Below are positions 32,632 to 42,744 of a stretch of DNA of 64,000 bases, in pieces; position 1 is the stretch's first letter; each line of letters starts with the position of its first letter. The DNA lies in contig JACVVK020000216.1 of the NCBI GenBank assembly GCA_018292915.2, forward strand, positions 1 to 64,000, written 5' to 3'. The stretch is from Batillaria attramentaria (taxonomy: Eukaryota > Mollusca > Gastropoda > Batillariidae). The translations under genes and the position numbers were made by a program. Below the pieces are notes generated by a model. That model was not told the origin of the DNA. It saw only the letters and a list, made by a program, of their open reading frames with translations, and ran no database searches.

Positions 32632-32952
32632 CACGTGGTGTAGCCCAAATAGACGTGAGTTGTTCCTGTGCTAGTCCTCTAGAAAGTAGCACTGAGAGTA
32701 CAAAGTGTTTCCAAACAGTGGCACCGAGTGTTTCCATTTTCAAATTTGAGCAGCACCAAGTGTTTCCAGTGTACTTTCAGTTGCTGTATCGACGTGAAAC
32801 CAGAAAACGACTATGTCGGTGTTGCTACAATGTAAAGATGTGTCCTTTCTCGTATTTCAAACTTATGACTTTGCGTGAGAGCAATCGTTGTCGAAACATT
32901 TTAAGCGGAGTAGCACCGGAAACACTCCGGTCCATTTTGCATGCACCCCGTG
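32632..32952 (+). mobile_element. MITE family M, copy 3 (321 bp, both ends present)
   Basis: Left end CACGTGGTGTAG, right end as complement CACGGGGTGCATGC; both lead into GTGTTTCC/GTTCCTG and GCTACTCCGC-type words, so termini are inverted over about 50 bp. The interior has a single 32-bp interval between 'gtgtttcc' words. 'taac.ggtgaacatttga' occurs at 32,583-32,598 and 32,953-32,968, near but not exactly at the ends. Confidence 0.75.
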
Positions 32953-33041
32953 TAACAGGTGAACATTTGACCAACACAGCTTTGAAGTTTGGTCAAGCAA
33001 TCTTATACTAACACGTTTACAAACTATGAACATTTTCAACA

Positions 33042-33198
33042 ACCACCGGGATAGCAAAGTGGTCCTTGACTGATGCGGTCGTGAGTTCGTATCCCGGCTG
33101 GGGCGAAATATTTGTGCTGGCTTTTTCATCGTTGCCCTGTCTTTGATATCACCCGTATATGGTGGAAAAGGACGTTAAATCCCCAAACACCCTCCCAC
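33042..33198 (+). mobile_element. SINE-A copy with odd head
   Basis: The body and tail from 33,076 are standard. ccttgactgatg occurs at 33,064-33,075 and 33,199-33,210, a perfect 12-bp duplication, which implies a 5'-truncated insertion at 33,076-33,198. Yet the sequence just before ('ccgggatagcaaagtggt') still looks like a SINE-A A-box region. Confidence 0.78.
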
Positions 33199-33295
33199 CC
33201 TTGACTGATGTAGCATGACTCTGTATAAGGCGACCACCTGTCAATGAAGGCCACTTTTTCCATGCCCACTGGCTCTGGTTGCCATAGACAGGGAG

Positions 33296-33440
33296 CCGGT
33301 GTATTATAATTAATGGACCCCCCCCCCCCCCCCCCAAGTAATGAACTCTCCGGTCCGGTAACTATAAAGTGAACGGACCCCCGAGGTCCAACTATTACAA
33401 TCAGAGGGTATAATTGTTGGAACCCCCCGCCCCCCACCCC
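33296..33440. repeat. Possible Ginger-like terminus remnant
   Basis: CCGG at 33,296-33,299 is followed by TGTATTATAATTAATGGACC, a C homopolymer, 'ccggtccggtaac' and 'cggacccccgaggtcc'. The CCGG|TGTA start and GGTCC/GGACCCCC words resemble the Ginger1 terminus at 22,535, but no matching TACA|CCGG end was found. Confidence 0.3.
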
Positions 33441-33490
33441 CCATCCCCCACCCCCGCCACCAGTTAAACACTGGATTACTTATAGCTTAT

Positions 33491-33660
33491 ACGCATAGCC
33501 GAGCTGGTAGAGTGTCGGACTTTCAATGCGCTGATCGTGAGTTCGAATTCCGACTGGCAGCCAAATATTTCGGCTGGCTTTTTCCTCGTTGCCTAGTCTG
33601 TGGTATCACCCGTACGTGGTGGTGGAAAAGGACGTTGAAATCCTCCAGATCCACCCCCAC
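33491..33660 (+). mobile_element. SINE-A copy, divergent
   Basis: Head 'catagccgagctggtagagt' is closer to a canonical tRNA A box than the other copies. The body 'ccaaatatttcggctggc' and tail 'aaaaggacgttgaaatcc' are diverged. An older subfamily or old copy. Confidence 0.75.
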
Positions 33661-35493
33661 GCCATGCCTGCTTATAAGAGCAAAAAAAATGAGCGTGCAG
33701 TCAAAGTTTCAGTCTTCCACATCTTCGCCATTTTGCCCGAAGCTTGCTACGGTGTGTGTATTCTCTCCATCGACTCGCCTGGGTGACGAAAGCCGGATAG
33801 ACCTTGGCGGCTGTAACAGGGTATCGAACATTTTTCGCCCTTGAAAGAAAAATAATCTGAAGACCATGAAAGGTTAATGAACGCCACACTTCCATCGCTG
33901 GGCGGCAACTCTGTCATTACAGCGACAAGCTGGCTGTTTGGTTTCTGTCAATCACTGACCCGGGCAAAGGGGATGTCGACTGCGCAATCACGTAATAACT
34001 CGCCATTTGCAAAAGTCTTGCAAGGGGCAGTGAACGCCAACGTTGCCGCGTTTATTACTCAGAACTGCGTGTGTTGAATATTTCTTCTTTTTTTGCGCTA
34101 ATAATGATTTCTGGAGACATTTAGCTTTTTTGTGAATAGGTTTAATGTCAAGTTCCCTATTAGGCCAACTATTAGGTGTCTTGTGGGGGCACATAATTAT
34201 GTCGGCATAACTTCACTTTTTTTCTGTCTTTCTTCTTGCTTACTTCCCGGGGCACTCTTATTCTTGAAGTTATCTTCTGTTCTAGTTGCACATATGGGAC
34301 AGGCAGGCGCCAGGGGAAATAACTGTGTTGCATGGATAATGTCCCTTGTCTTGGATGCTATGTTTTCTTCGTTTTATTGTGTTGGTTTGTTTGTTTTTGT
34401 CGTTTGTTGTTGTTGTCGTTGGCTGGGCGGTTTCCATTCGAAAAAAACCGTCAGTCAAATTATCGGAACCAAACCATTTTGCTTCTCTAAACACCAAAAT
34501 TTGATCATCCGGACACGTCTTCCTATAACTGAATCAGAGACAGTCTGTGAAAACGGTCTTCTGCTCATCCTCAAGCACTTTCTCCCCCTGCCTCCCCCTC
34601 CCCCTCCATCTCCCCCACCCCATCCCCTACTCGTCAACTCTGTCGCCCCCCGCACAACTCCTCAAGGGTATCACCAACATCGCCGCACACCCCAGGGCCA
34701 AGGCAGTCCCCCCAGGGTCGGGCCTTAATCACCATCTTGTTAGCCGCAGAGTGGCAGGTCCCGCCTGTCGGAGGGAGGTAGAAGTGACGGCGATCAGCAC
34801 TTTGCCCATTACTTATCTTTCCTGCTGGAAGCTGTGCCAGCATTGATTGACTGGGGCGGGTTATTAAGACTTCTGCTCCTTCACGAGGGGGGCTTAAAAG
34901 AAACTTCACAGAGCGTCTTGCAAGGCCTGTATGAAGCCTTTTCTGGTGGATCGAACTTCAGGGAGAGACTGAGGGATTTTCGGATGAGGAGAGGGCCGGA
35001 TTGATGAGAGTGCAGTGGTTCTACTGAGAGAAACGGAGAGAGGAGAGAGAGAGAGAAAAAAGGCGGAAGACTTGCTAAGCTGGGTGTTGGATTTCTTTCT
35101 TTGGTGTTTGGAAGAAATGGTGCAAAGTAAAAGAAATCGACCAAAAGCTTGTAGCAAGGTCGGTTTGATTTATGTGAAAATAGAAAGGCACAGGCAGTAG
35201 GGCATCTAACTCAAAATGTTAGAAAGAAATAGGTTAATCCAAGACGTGCATGTAGTTTTTGGCAGTTGGTGCCGCAAAAAGTGCTCTCTCGGTCCTGAAA
35301 ACTGCAAAACGTAGAAAGTTTGTTTTTTTTTTTTCCTAAGATGTTTTTCTTCGTCTTCTTTTTGTTTTGTTGTTTATTTGTGGGCCGGATGGCTCAACGG
35401 GATTTTAGTTTAAGATACGAAGGTTTGATATTTGGTATTAGAGGTTTTATGCCTGTCTTCAAGGCCAAGCCAGTAGACTCCTAAAGTTGTGCC
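33661..35493. other. Probable intron, no gene recognised
   Basis: Low in repeats. Includes a C-rich stretch (34,580-34,625), a GC-box-like 'ggggcggg' at about 34,853 with a TATA-like 'gcttaaaag' about 40 bp later, and poly-T near 35,325. An alternative promoter here is possible but unsupported. Confidence 0.35.
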
Positions 35494-35928
35494 TTTAAAG
35501 GTCTGCAATCTCTACAAAACTCGCAAACATTGTGTTTTTCAAAAACTGCGACTGTGCATAATGCAGGCAACTCTGTCACAGTTGCAGAGTTGTCAGCGCT
35601 TTGGAGACCGTAATAAAACCAGAGCGTGAGTTTGCGTTGACTTTATTGTGATTTTGATCAGTGAGCGAAACACATCGCTACAGTGTCTACCGGGTGTTGT
35701 GTGCTGCACGAGAAGACTAGTCACTGCGATCTTTCTCACTCAGTGTCAAAACGCAAACGGAGCTGTGAAATCAGGCTGCCCGTGGCTTTTATAGGGGCTG
35801 TAGAGACGCTGAAAACTGTGTAACTGTGGCAGAGTTGACTCAGACTGTGCATTTGGCACAGTCGGATAGTTTGTTGTTGTTTTGAACACACTGTTTGTGA
35901 CTTTTCGTTGAAATTGCAGATCTTTAAA
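35494..35928 (+). mobile_element. P-family fold-back MITE, copy 1 (435 bp)
   Basis: Termini TTTAAAGGTCTGCAATCTC and, as complement of the right end, TTTAAAGATCTGCAATTTC. Inverted similarity continues over about 150 bp per side ('actgtgca..gcaactctgtcacagtt', 'cagcg.tt.gagac'). No coding capacity. Related segments lie at 13.78-14.03 and 54.13-54.33 kb. Confidence 0.8.
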
Positions 35929-36032
35929 CACAAACTTTTGTCTGCCAACGATGGTTAATCTCCTGTTGTTTGAATTCACGACCACCACCACCATATCACC
36001 ACCATTTTTTTCTTTTTCTCTTTCTTTTCCAG

Positions 36033-36524
36033 GTGCCCTCGAGGAGAATTCTGGGTCTTGTGTTCCTGACAAACAGTGGACATACCCAACAGAGAGATCG
36101 CCACGTACGCACTACATTCTGTCACCTCAATACCCAGTCCAGCGTTGCAGTGGAATACTTACAAGGCATTCCAGATTGCGACTTGACCTAACTGTGCTCA
36201 GCTGCATTTTCGGATACCAGCAGTTTCTTGGATTGCACTGATATCATCAATATCTTGTATTGCTTCGATAGCAGCAAAAATCTTGGATTGCTTCGACATC
36301 AACAATATCTTGGATTGCTTCTCAAATTTTGGAAGAACGTGAAACTTGAATCATATCACCTATGCTCAGCTGTATCCTCGAAAGTACTTCTTCAGTATCT
36401 AAGTTTGGGAAAGGCAAACAACTAGAAGGTGTGATTCTGCTTCAATAGTGCTACGATCTGTGTTATCCTTGGATACCTCAAGACTTCCGTTTTGCATCCA
36501 CTGGATTCCAAAGACAGCCTCACC
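36033..36524 (+). other. 5' UTR part of FREM-like exon
   Basis: The exon begins after a long pyrimidine tract and AG at 36,031-36,032 (acceptor). The leader contains a degenerate tandem repeat (36,215-36,320) with units around 'tcttggattgcttc' and 'atcaacaatatcttg'. It holds in-frame stops and upstream ATGs. The exon 5' edge is inferred from the acceptor only. Confidence 0.5.
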
Positions 36525-36788
36525 ATGTCCCCGTTGCTAGGATACGCTCCTTTGCGGCGCATGCTCTTGGTGGTCGTCGGGCTGTCGTCGATGATGTTGT
36601 CATCGGCGGTGGTGTCTGGCGACGGGTTGGTACTACACTCGCGTGAAGTGAGGGTCAAGGTCGGGAGGTCAGTGTACCTGGAGCGTGACGACCTGTCCAT
36701 AGCGCGGATACGGAGGGGGGAGGATTGTAGGGTGGAGGTGGTCATGGCAGACCCCATAACGCAGCGAGCGGGACATATGGACCCTCCG
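36525..36788 (+). CDS. First coding exon of a FRAS1/FREM-like extracellular matrix protein
   Basis: The ATG has a good context (CACCATG). The 88-codon exon ends at a strong donor CCG|GTGAGT in phase 0. Residues 8-32 hold a basic stretch and a hydrophobic core (LLVVVGLSSMMLSSAVV), a clear signal peptide. After it, GLVLHSREVRVKVGRSVYL, ERDDLSIAR and GEDCRVEVV..DPITQRAG match in order and spacing the start of mature FREM/FRAS1 proteins (Arg-Gly/Val-Gly-x-Ser-x-x-Leu, x-x-Asp-Asp-Leu, Cys-x-Val-x-Val-Val, Pro-Ile-Thr-Gln-Arg-x-Gly). Those proteins are secreted or membrane-anchored basement-membrane components with CSPG repeats and Calx-beta domains. The exon would be followed by others beyond the window; none was recognised up to 64 kb. 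FREM1-like is favoured over FRAS1 from the motif, but assignment by eye is limited. Confidence 0.75.
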
Positions 36789-36820
36789 GTGAGTACAATT
36801 TTATACTCTTCTGTCTGTCG

Positions 36821-36851
<31 letters not shown>

Positions 36852-36858
36852 GCTCTCT

Positions 36859-36889
<31 letters not shown>

Positions 36890-37002
36890 GAACAACTCGT
36901 GGTGGACGTGTATAAGTTGTGCTTGAAAAGAATGAACTGAGATAATGTTTGTGACTCAATGGCTGGACATCGCGTACTTTGTTTTTGTTTGTTTGCTGGT
37001 AC

Positions 37003-37035
<33 letters not shown>

Positions 37036-37920
37036 TGTTCTAACAGACTTAACATATGGTTGACATGTCTAAAGACAGCTGTGCTGGAAAAAGATGGAAA
37101 GAATGCTCGTTACGCAACAACGCGTACTTTGTTTGTTTGTTTGTTTGTTTGTTTGTTCAAACATAACGTGCAGTGGACATGGATACAGAGTGTTGCACTC
37201 GCATGGAATGGAGATATTTGTGATCCAGTAGCTGGATATCTCGTACAATGTTAAAAAAAAAAGAAAATACAGTTATATAAAATGAATGCGTGTGCTGGGC
37301 ATACTGAACTGAACTGTACTGAACAGACACGAGTGTAGTATCAGTACGCATGAACTTCGCATGCAGTAAGCAGTCCTGCCTTTCTTGTCTATGTTTCTTT
37401 TATACATATATTGAAACATACAGTGGGGCTGAGACACACTGTGTGAACAATGTTTCAATGGCTAAATGTTTAAGCCGCTTTTCAAGGAAGAAATGTGGTC
37501 CAAAAAATGTCGCGAACTTCTGACTCTATTTCGCTGAACCACATAGTATTCAAAATGGTTTGAGCCCTTCAAAAATGTTCGAATTTCCATACTCTTTCCG
37601 CATCATGTTGGTGCACCAAAAGTGCTTCCAGTTTCTTGGCAGCTTTAACTTGAACGTTGTGATTGGCCAGTTTCCCATCCACCTGACCTTTCAGCCAATC
37701 AATGGCCTTCACAGACGCGTTGTCTGGAGAAGCAAAGATGGATCGTGTTAATGTGAACATTCCCTGACTGACACTGTCAAAACAGTGCTTTTTGGTCGGT
37801 ACAGATTTTTTTTTTCCGGGTCGTTGAGTGTGTCTGCGTCTCTGTGTATGTGTTTTCCTTCAATCTGCTGCTCCCTTGGAATCGGGGATCCAACCTGGTG
37901 GCTCACTAAACAATTTGTCG
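36789..37920 (+). other. Start of FREM-like intron, with tetranucleotide runs
   Basis: (GTCT)n at 36,817-36,890, (CTTT)n at about 37,008-37,036 and (GTTT)n at about 37,128-37,158. No further exon recognised. Confidence 0.6.
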
Positions 37921-37923
37921 TAG

Positions 37924-37924
<1 letters not shown>

Positions 37925-37989
<65 letters not shown>

Positions 37990-37995
37990 GTGTGT

Positions 37996-38031
<36 letters not shown>
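37925..38031. repeat. (GT)n(CT)n microsatellite
   Basis: GT run switching to CT. Confidence 0.95.
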
Positions 38032-38035
<4 letters not shown>

Positions 38036-38111
38036 GCACTTTCTTTATATGTAGGTTCCTTACACTGTTTTTTTTTTTTTTAACTTTTTGCTTTTCTACT
38101 TACTACTTTCT

Positions 38112-38209
38112 TTAGTATTCGCAACAGCAAGTTTGTAAACTGACGAACCTTCTCTGTCAAAACTTTTACCGTTGAAAAATAAAGTTTCATCATCATCATC
38201 ATCATCATC

Positions 38210-38256
<47 letters not shown>

Positions 38257-38290
38257 GTGTGTGTGTGTGAGTGTGTGTGTGTGTGTATGA
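38112..38290 (+). mobile_element. LINE 3' end, (ATC)n-tailed, followed by (CT)n
   Basis: The words 'gtaaactgacgaacc', 'ttttaccgttga', 'aataaagtttc' and (ATC)n recur almost identically at 57,535-57,625. A polyadenylation-like AATAAA followed by a short repeat tail suits a non-LTR retrotransposon 3' end; the family is not identified. A (CT)n and GT run follow. Confidence 0.6.
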
Positions 38291-39005
38291 GAAAGAGAGA
38301 ACTGCATCCCGCTGTGCCTTCTGTTTGTCCCCATGGCTAAGTCTGTCTGTTTTTTAGCGCTCCTCAAGTCTCGGTTCATCCTGTTTCGGATTTCCCCAAG
38401 GTTTCGGTCTGATAAAGTGATATTTTCCCCACTTTCAGCTGCAGCATACGCATTTGCACTTGCTACAGTGATCTAAGGTGGGTTTTTTTCCTGCACACCT
38501 CCAGCATTAAATGATATCTTGAGGCTTGGCAAACGTTTGATTCCTACTTGCATTTCTGACTTTCCATGGCAGATCCTGGGACCCCTTTAGCGCTCTCTCT
38601 CTCTCTCTGATCATGTTAATGCATTAATATGTTAAAAGTTTCAGCCTCCTGCTGTGTACGGGACTATACCCCGGTGTGAGGGCCATCGGAGCCATTGTCA
38701 AGGGTCGTCGGCCTATACAATAAATTTTTGAGTCTTTTGAGTCTCTCTCTCTCTCTGACTGAGGCATTGTTTTACGCGAGCCGGCAGCGTGTTTAGTAAC
38801 GCCGTGGTGATGCTGGATTCCTATACATCTTTTGTGAAATGTTTTGTTGTACTTGCTTGTTTTGTACTAATCTCCTTGATTTGCCACATAGATTCTGGTT
38901 TAATGTGATCCTAATACTTAGTTGAATAGTCTATTGTAGTGTTAGCAGGACAGTGTGTAAGAGAGGCCTTCCAGTGCCTAACAAATCTATCCTGAAATTA
39001 AGGTT
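38291..39005 (+). other. Intron, possible further LINE tails
   Basis: 'cctatacaataaatttttgag' near 38,710 and 'gaaattaaggtttc' near 38,995 may be other 3' tails; each is followed by a short CT or ATC run. Low confidence. Confidence 0.35.
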
Positions 39006-39020
39006 TCATCATCATCATCA

Positions 39021-39056
<36 letters not shown>
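39006..39056. repeat. (ATC)n and (CT)n microsatellite
   Basis: Short ATC run followed by CT run. Confidence 0.9.
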
Positions 39057-39058
<2 letters not shown>

Positions 39059-40109
39059 TCCCTTCAGTGCAGTTTCCAAGGTTTTTAACTCACCCATCCG
39101 CCCATCCGTGATTCTGGCTTTTCTACCGTGTAGTTTCCAATATTATTTTCTCTGTAACCCCCGGAGCCACTTAAGTTTTCCTGACATCCGCGGCAGAGGG
39201 CGAATCCTGCGGGGTACTAGCCTAATTGAAATCACCGAGGGCCCGGGGGTCTCATCCAATGGGTCTTTCGCCGAAGATCAACAAGATGTATCGATTATGT
39301 GACAAACTAGCGACATGCTCGAACAAATCGCTCTGAACGGCCACACTCACGGCCGGCAAGACAGCTCGTAAGTGCTATGGGAATTTGCAGGAGACCCCCC
39401 TCAGTGGAATAGGGCTGAGGGGATTTCGGGGTGGGGAGGGAAAGAGGGAAGGAGAGGTGGGGGGAGGGAGGTTTCGAAGGGGGGGGGGAGCGGGAGGGAA
39501 GGGAGGGGGGGGGGGGTCCCATGACGCGTTTGCAGCGAGTGTTTGTCTGGGAATCCGAGAAACGTGGTTAAGTGCGGGCTTTGAGATGCGATTGTTGCTG
39601 AGAAGGGAATGATTATTTCCAGGATTTATCCAGGAAATTAAACCAGGCACCTCACACTGATGTCAACGAAATTACGAACACTTCGTTTTTCCTGTGCGCA
39701 CTACAAGTACTACACGGTAGTGTTGATATGTCCTGCGTTTGACTGAGAAGCCCATTCCGTGACTAGCGGGACACGGAGTTACGCTTAATTAATCTGATTG
39801 GAAAAACACTTTCACTGAGTCAGACCCGGCTCACGTAAGCACCCAGTCATACCTTGCAGGTGTTGAACGGATATTGCGCGCAAGCAACGTGCGAAATTCA
39901 GGGGAGGGCATTCCACGCGTTCGCCACGAGATTCATCAAGGAAAACACAACTCCTGCCAGCATACCTGACGTAATTGTTACGTCACTGAGCGCGAGGCGG
40001 CAAGAATTGTTCGTGAGAATCTCGCCCAGGCTGATCTGCCTGGTGATGTTGTGGTACGTTTTTTAACTCACGTCGTCAAGTTCGGATGAAGTTTTTGAAG
40101 CGATCGGTG
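39057..40109. other. Intron, no gene recognised
   Basis: Low-repeat segment 39,080-39,300, then a G-rich tract (39,420-39,520). No coding support. Confidence 0.4.
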
Positions 40110-40484
40110 TTCAGACGCGACACCCCGGCCCAGCTTTTAAGTCCCTTCTTCTTTCCGATCATAGTCTCCCACTCAATCCCCCCCCCTCCTACCCACCTTC
40201 CCCCCCTCCTTCCTTCTCCATTTCCCAACCCAACTCCTCGGCTCTTCCTCTGTTGCTCTTTCAGGAGCAAACCTCATCAGCAACTGTTTTTTTTTGTTTG
40301 TTTGTTTGTTTGTCTGTGTGCTGATATAGTGGGAGTCTTTATCATACGGACATCTTTGAAAACTAAGGAGGTGTTTCTGGACCATACGTCAACCATCAGC
40401 ACGTCTTGTCTTACGGAAGTGCATAATGTTTGTGCATTTGTGGATATTTTTAACGCACCCTGCACAGGCCTTGATGTCTGAATA

Positions 40485-40810
40485 CTTACTTACTTACTTA
40501 GGCCCCTGGCTCCACGTGGAGCATAGGCCATCGACAACCCTTCGCCATCGCACTCTGTTCTGGGCTATTCTTGCCACTCCAGTCCAGCTGGTCCCCTGCT
40601 TATATAACTCTGCCTCAGTGTCCCGCCTCCAGCTGTTGCGAGGCCGGCCTCTCTTCCTTTTCCCCTGTGGGTTCCATGTCAGGGCTTGGCGTGTGGTGCT
40701 GGATGCTGGCTTCCTGAGGGTGTGTCCAATCCAGCCCCACTTCCTCCGCAGGATCTGCTTGGTCGCTGGTTCCTGCCCTGCTCGCTCCCACAGCTCTTCG
40801 TTCCGTTCCG
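40485..40810 (-). pseudogene. 5'-truncated LINE insertion (reverse-transcriptase protein C-terminus)
   Basis: Minus-strand translation reads ELWERAGQEP, KWGWIGHTLRKP, GKRKRGRPRNSWRRDTEAEL and AQNRVRWRRVVDGLCS, then stops (stop codon at 40,494-40,496) and is followed by a (TAAG)n tail. This is the usual C-terminal end of RTE-like or related LINE ORF2 proteins. ttgatgtctgaata flanks it at 40,471-40,484 and 40,811-40,824 (perfect, 14 bp). The frame is open over the short remnant, but everything upstream (endonuclease, RT) is absent, so it is a dead fragment. Confidence 0.88.
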
Positions 40811-40854
40811 TTGATGTCTGAATAGACCACGCAAAAAAAAAAAAAAAAAAAAAA

Positions 40855-40920
40855 CACCGTGCATTTTACTTGAAATCTTCGGATCACTGGAAACCACTTG
40901 AAGCCACTGTTACGCCATCT
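40855..40920 (-). repeat. Dispersed repeat Q, copy 2 (partial)
   Basis: Complementary to 48,190-48,255: 'attttacttgaaatcttc', 'gatcact', 'ccacttgaagccact' and 'ttac' words in order. Confidence 0.6.
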
Positions 40921-41039
40921 GCAGCAGTCTCATTAAGCATTGCGTCCTTTCTTATCAGTTTCAGTTTGCTCGTCTTCTATTAGTCATACATAGTGAAGCT
41001 GCCTTTAAATATTAACCCTTTATTTTATTAATTTTATTC

Positions 41040-41112
41040 ATGCCCCTGGCCAAAAAACAAATTTTGTTCTTGATGGACACAATAAAGTCGTTTGAACTGA
41101 ATTGAATTTGAA
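41040..41112 (+). repeat. LINE-like 3' tail with TTGAA repeats
   Basis: 'ttgttcttgatggacacaa' then 'aataaagtcgtttgaactg' and (AATTG)-like repeats. A related tail lies inverted at 41,828-41,895. Family unknown. Confidence 0.5.
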
Positions 41113-41280
41113 TCGTCTCGCGCCTAGCGGGAAGGCCCGTACTTTGAAGTGGTGTGCAGTGGCTTGTTCTTTTTAACCAGTCTTATCATGCCTAGGGGGT
41201 GGTCGGGCTGGCCTGTTAAGAGTTATATCCTGGTCGGACATCTGCAACAGACAGATTCATTTTTTGTCTCAATGTCCAGA

Positions 41281-41694
41281 CATAATTAATAATAATAATA
41301 ATAATAATAATGAGTATTGTATAGGCGCTTTACCCAATTTCATGAATCGGCTCAAAGCGCCGCGAACTGAACCCAACACGCACGCTCACGTGAATCATAC
41401 GCATTCTCTCACACACTTGACATAAACACATTACAATCACGTGGTGCGAAGGGTCAGCTCAGCTATTTAAATTTCGGGATTTAGAATTGCATTTATTTTT
41501 CAAATTTGGTGGGCTGAACATTTCCAAAGCAGAGGGGGAGGAAGCCGGAGTACTCGGAGAGAACCCCCGACGATCGGCCCGAATGAACGGTGCCACATAC
41601 GAGAAGGAAAAATTCTTTGCCCCGAGTGGGACTCGAACCCCTGACCTCTCGCATTGGTGACAGGTCTCTTAACCACTAGACCACCGACCGCCCC
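41281..41694 (-). mobile_element. SINE-B copy, near full length
   Basis: Minus strand: tRNA-like head 'ggggcggtcggtggtctagt', B-box-like 'gggttcgagtcccac', conserved core 'ccgagtactccggcttcc', then 'cacgtgattgtaatgtg', a 'ggcgctttgagcc..gggtaaagcgcc' hairpin and an (ATT)n tail at 41,281-41,311. Confidence 0.9.
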
Positions 41695-41827
41695 ATTTCA
41701 GACGCGACACCCCGGCCCAGCTTTTAAGTCCCTTAATTATGTCCTATCATTTCTATGCAGGCCACACTGGTGGACAATATTCACGACACGATTAATACTT
41801 TCACGGCCGTAAGTCAGGACATTCATT

Positions 41828-41895
41828 TTGTCTTATCATGGTTTCAATTCAATTCAGTTCAATTCAATATAACTTTATTGTCTGTCGATGGCAGA
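41828..41895 (-). repeat. LINE-like 3' tail with ATTGA repeats
   Basis: Minus strand: 'ctgccatcgacagacaataa' then 'agttatattgaattgaac' repeats. The tail repeat resembles 41,040-41,112 on the other strand. Confidence 0.5.
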
Positions 41896-41909
41896 AAATT
41901 TTCTTCTGG

Positions 41910-41914
<5 letters not shown>

Positions 41915-41983
<69 letters not shown>
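41915..41983. repeat. (CA)n microsatellite
   Basis: Pure CA run. Confidence 0.95.
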
Positions 41984-41985
<2 letters not shown>

Positions 41986-42478
41986 ATTCAACCAACGACT
42001 GACACAGGAAAGACGAGGCCCAAACTCACGCCCAGACATAAATCAAAGCTTTGTGCTTTCCCCCCCTGATCTGTACTGACAAGTGTACAACCATGGTATA
42101 GCGAGTCTCAGTTTATTATCTTCCTCCTTCACTCAATCATCAACTCCCTGCCTCAGTCAGTGGTGTTTATGTACGTACTACTAGGGTCACGATCAAAAGG
42201 ACCGGGTAAGTTGGAACACACACGTGCACGGGACCGAACGAGAGTCAGTGCGAGAGTTCAGTTCATGCTTCAAGCCCGAAATCCACCTCAAACATGAGGT
42301 AGCCTGGGTGCTGTCCCGAGCCCTTACTATGAACAAAAGGCCATGTGATTTTTTGGTCTGAATTGTTGACTGAGTTCGCATGTTGTTTGAGGATGTCTAC
42401 AGTGTCGCAAGAAGCTTTTTGATGTCTGTTTTATTTCGCAACCTACAACACTGTGACATTCCTCCGATGTTGTCCTGT

Positions 42479-42486
<8 letters not shown>
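41984..42486. other. Intron, no gene recognised
   Basis: Unique sequence. Confidence 0.4.

Positions 42487-42547
<61 letters not shown>
42487..42547. repeat. (GA)n microsatellite
   Basis: About 60 bp of GA. Confidence 0.95.
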
Positions 42548-42549
<2 letters not shown>

Positions 42550-42568
42550 GATTTTTCACAATAAAAAG

Positions 42569-42744
42569 GGGAGCCGGGATAGCCGACCGTTAGAGGGTTG
42601 GACTCTCAATGCTCAGGTCGTGAGTTCGATTCCCGGGCTATTGCCAAATATTTGTGCTGGTCTTTTTTCTCGTTGCCCCGTCTTTGATCCCTCCCTTAAG
42701 TGGAGGAAGAGGACGTTAAACTCCCAAGCAGCCACCCACCCACC
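42569..42744 (+). mobile_element. SINE-A copy
   Basis: Full-length plus-strand copy with an altered A box ('tagccgaccgttag') and B box 'gttcgattc'. No target duplication was seen. Confidence 0.88.

Larger units (their letters stand above)
40110..41734. repeat. 38-bp direct repeats flanking a 1549-bp composite
   Basis: The segment from 'ttcagacgcgacacccc' to 'aagtccctt' occurs identically at 40,110-40,147 and 41,697-41,734. Between them lie a truncated LINE, repeat Q, a LINE tail and a SINE-B copy whose head abuts the right repeat. The repeat is too long for a normal target duplication. Confidence 0.85.
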
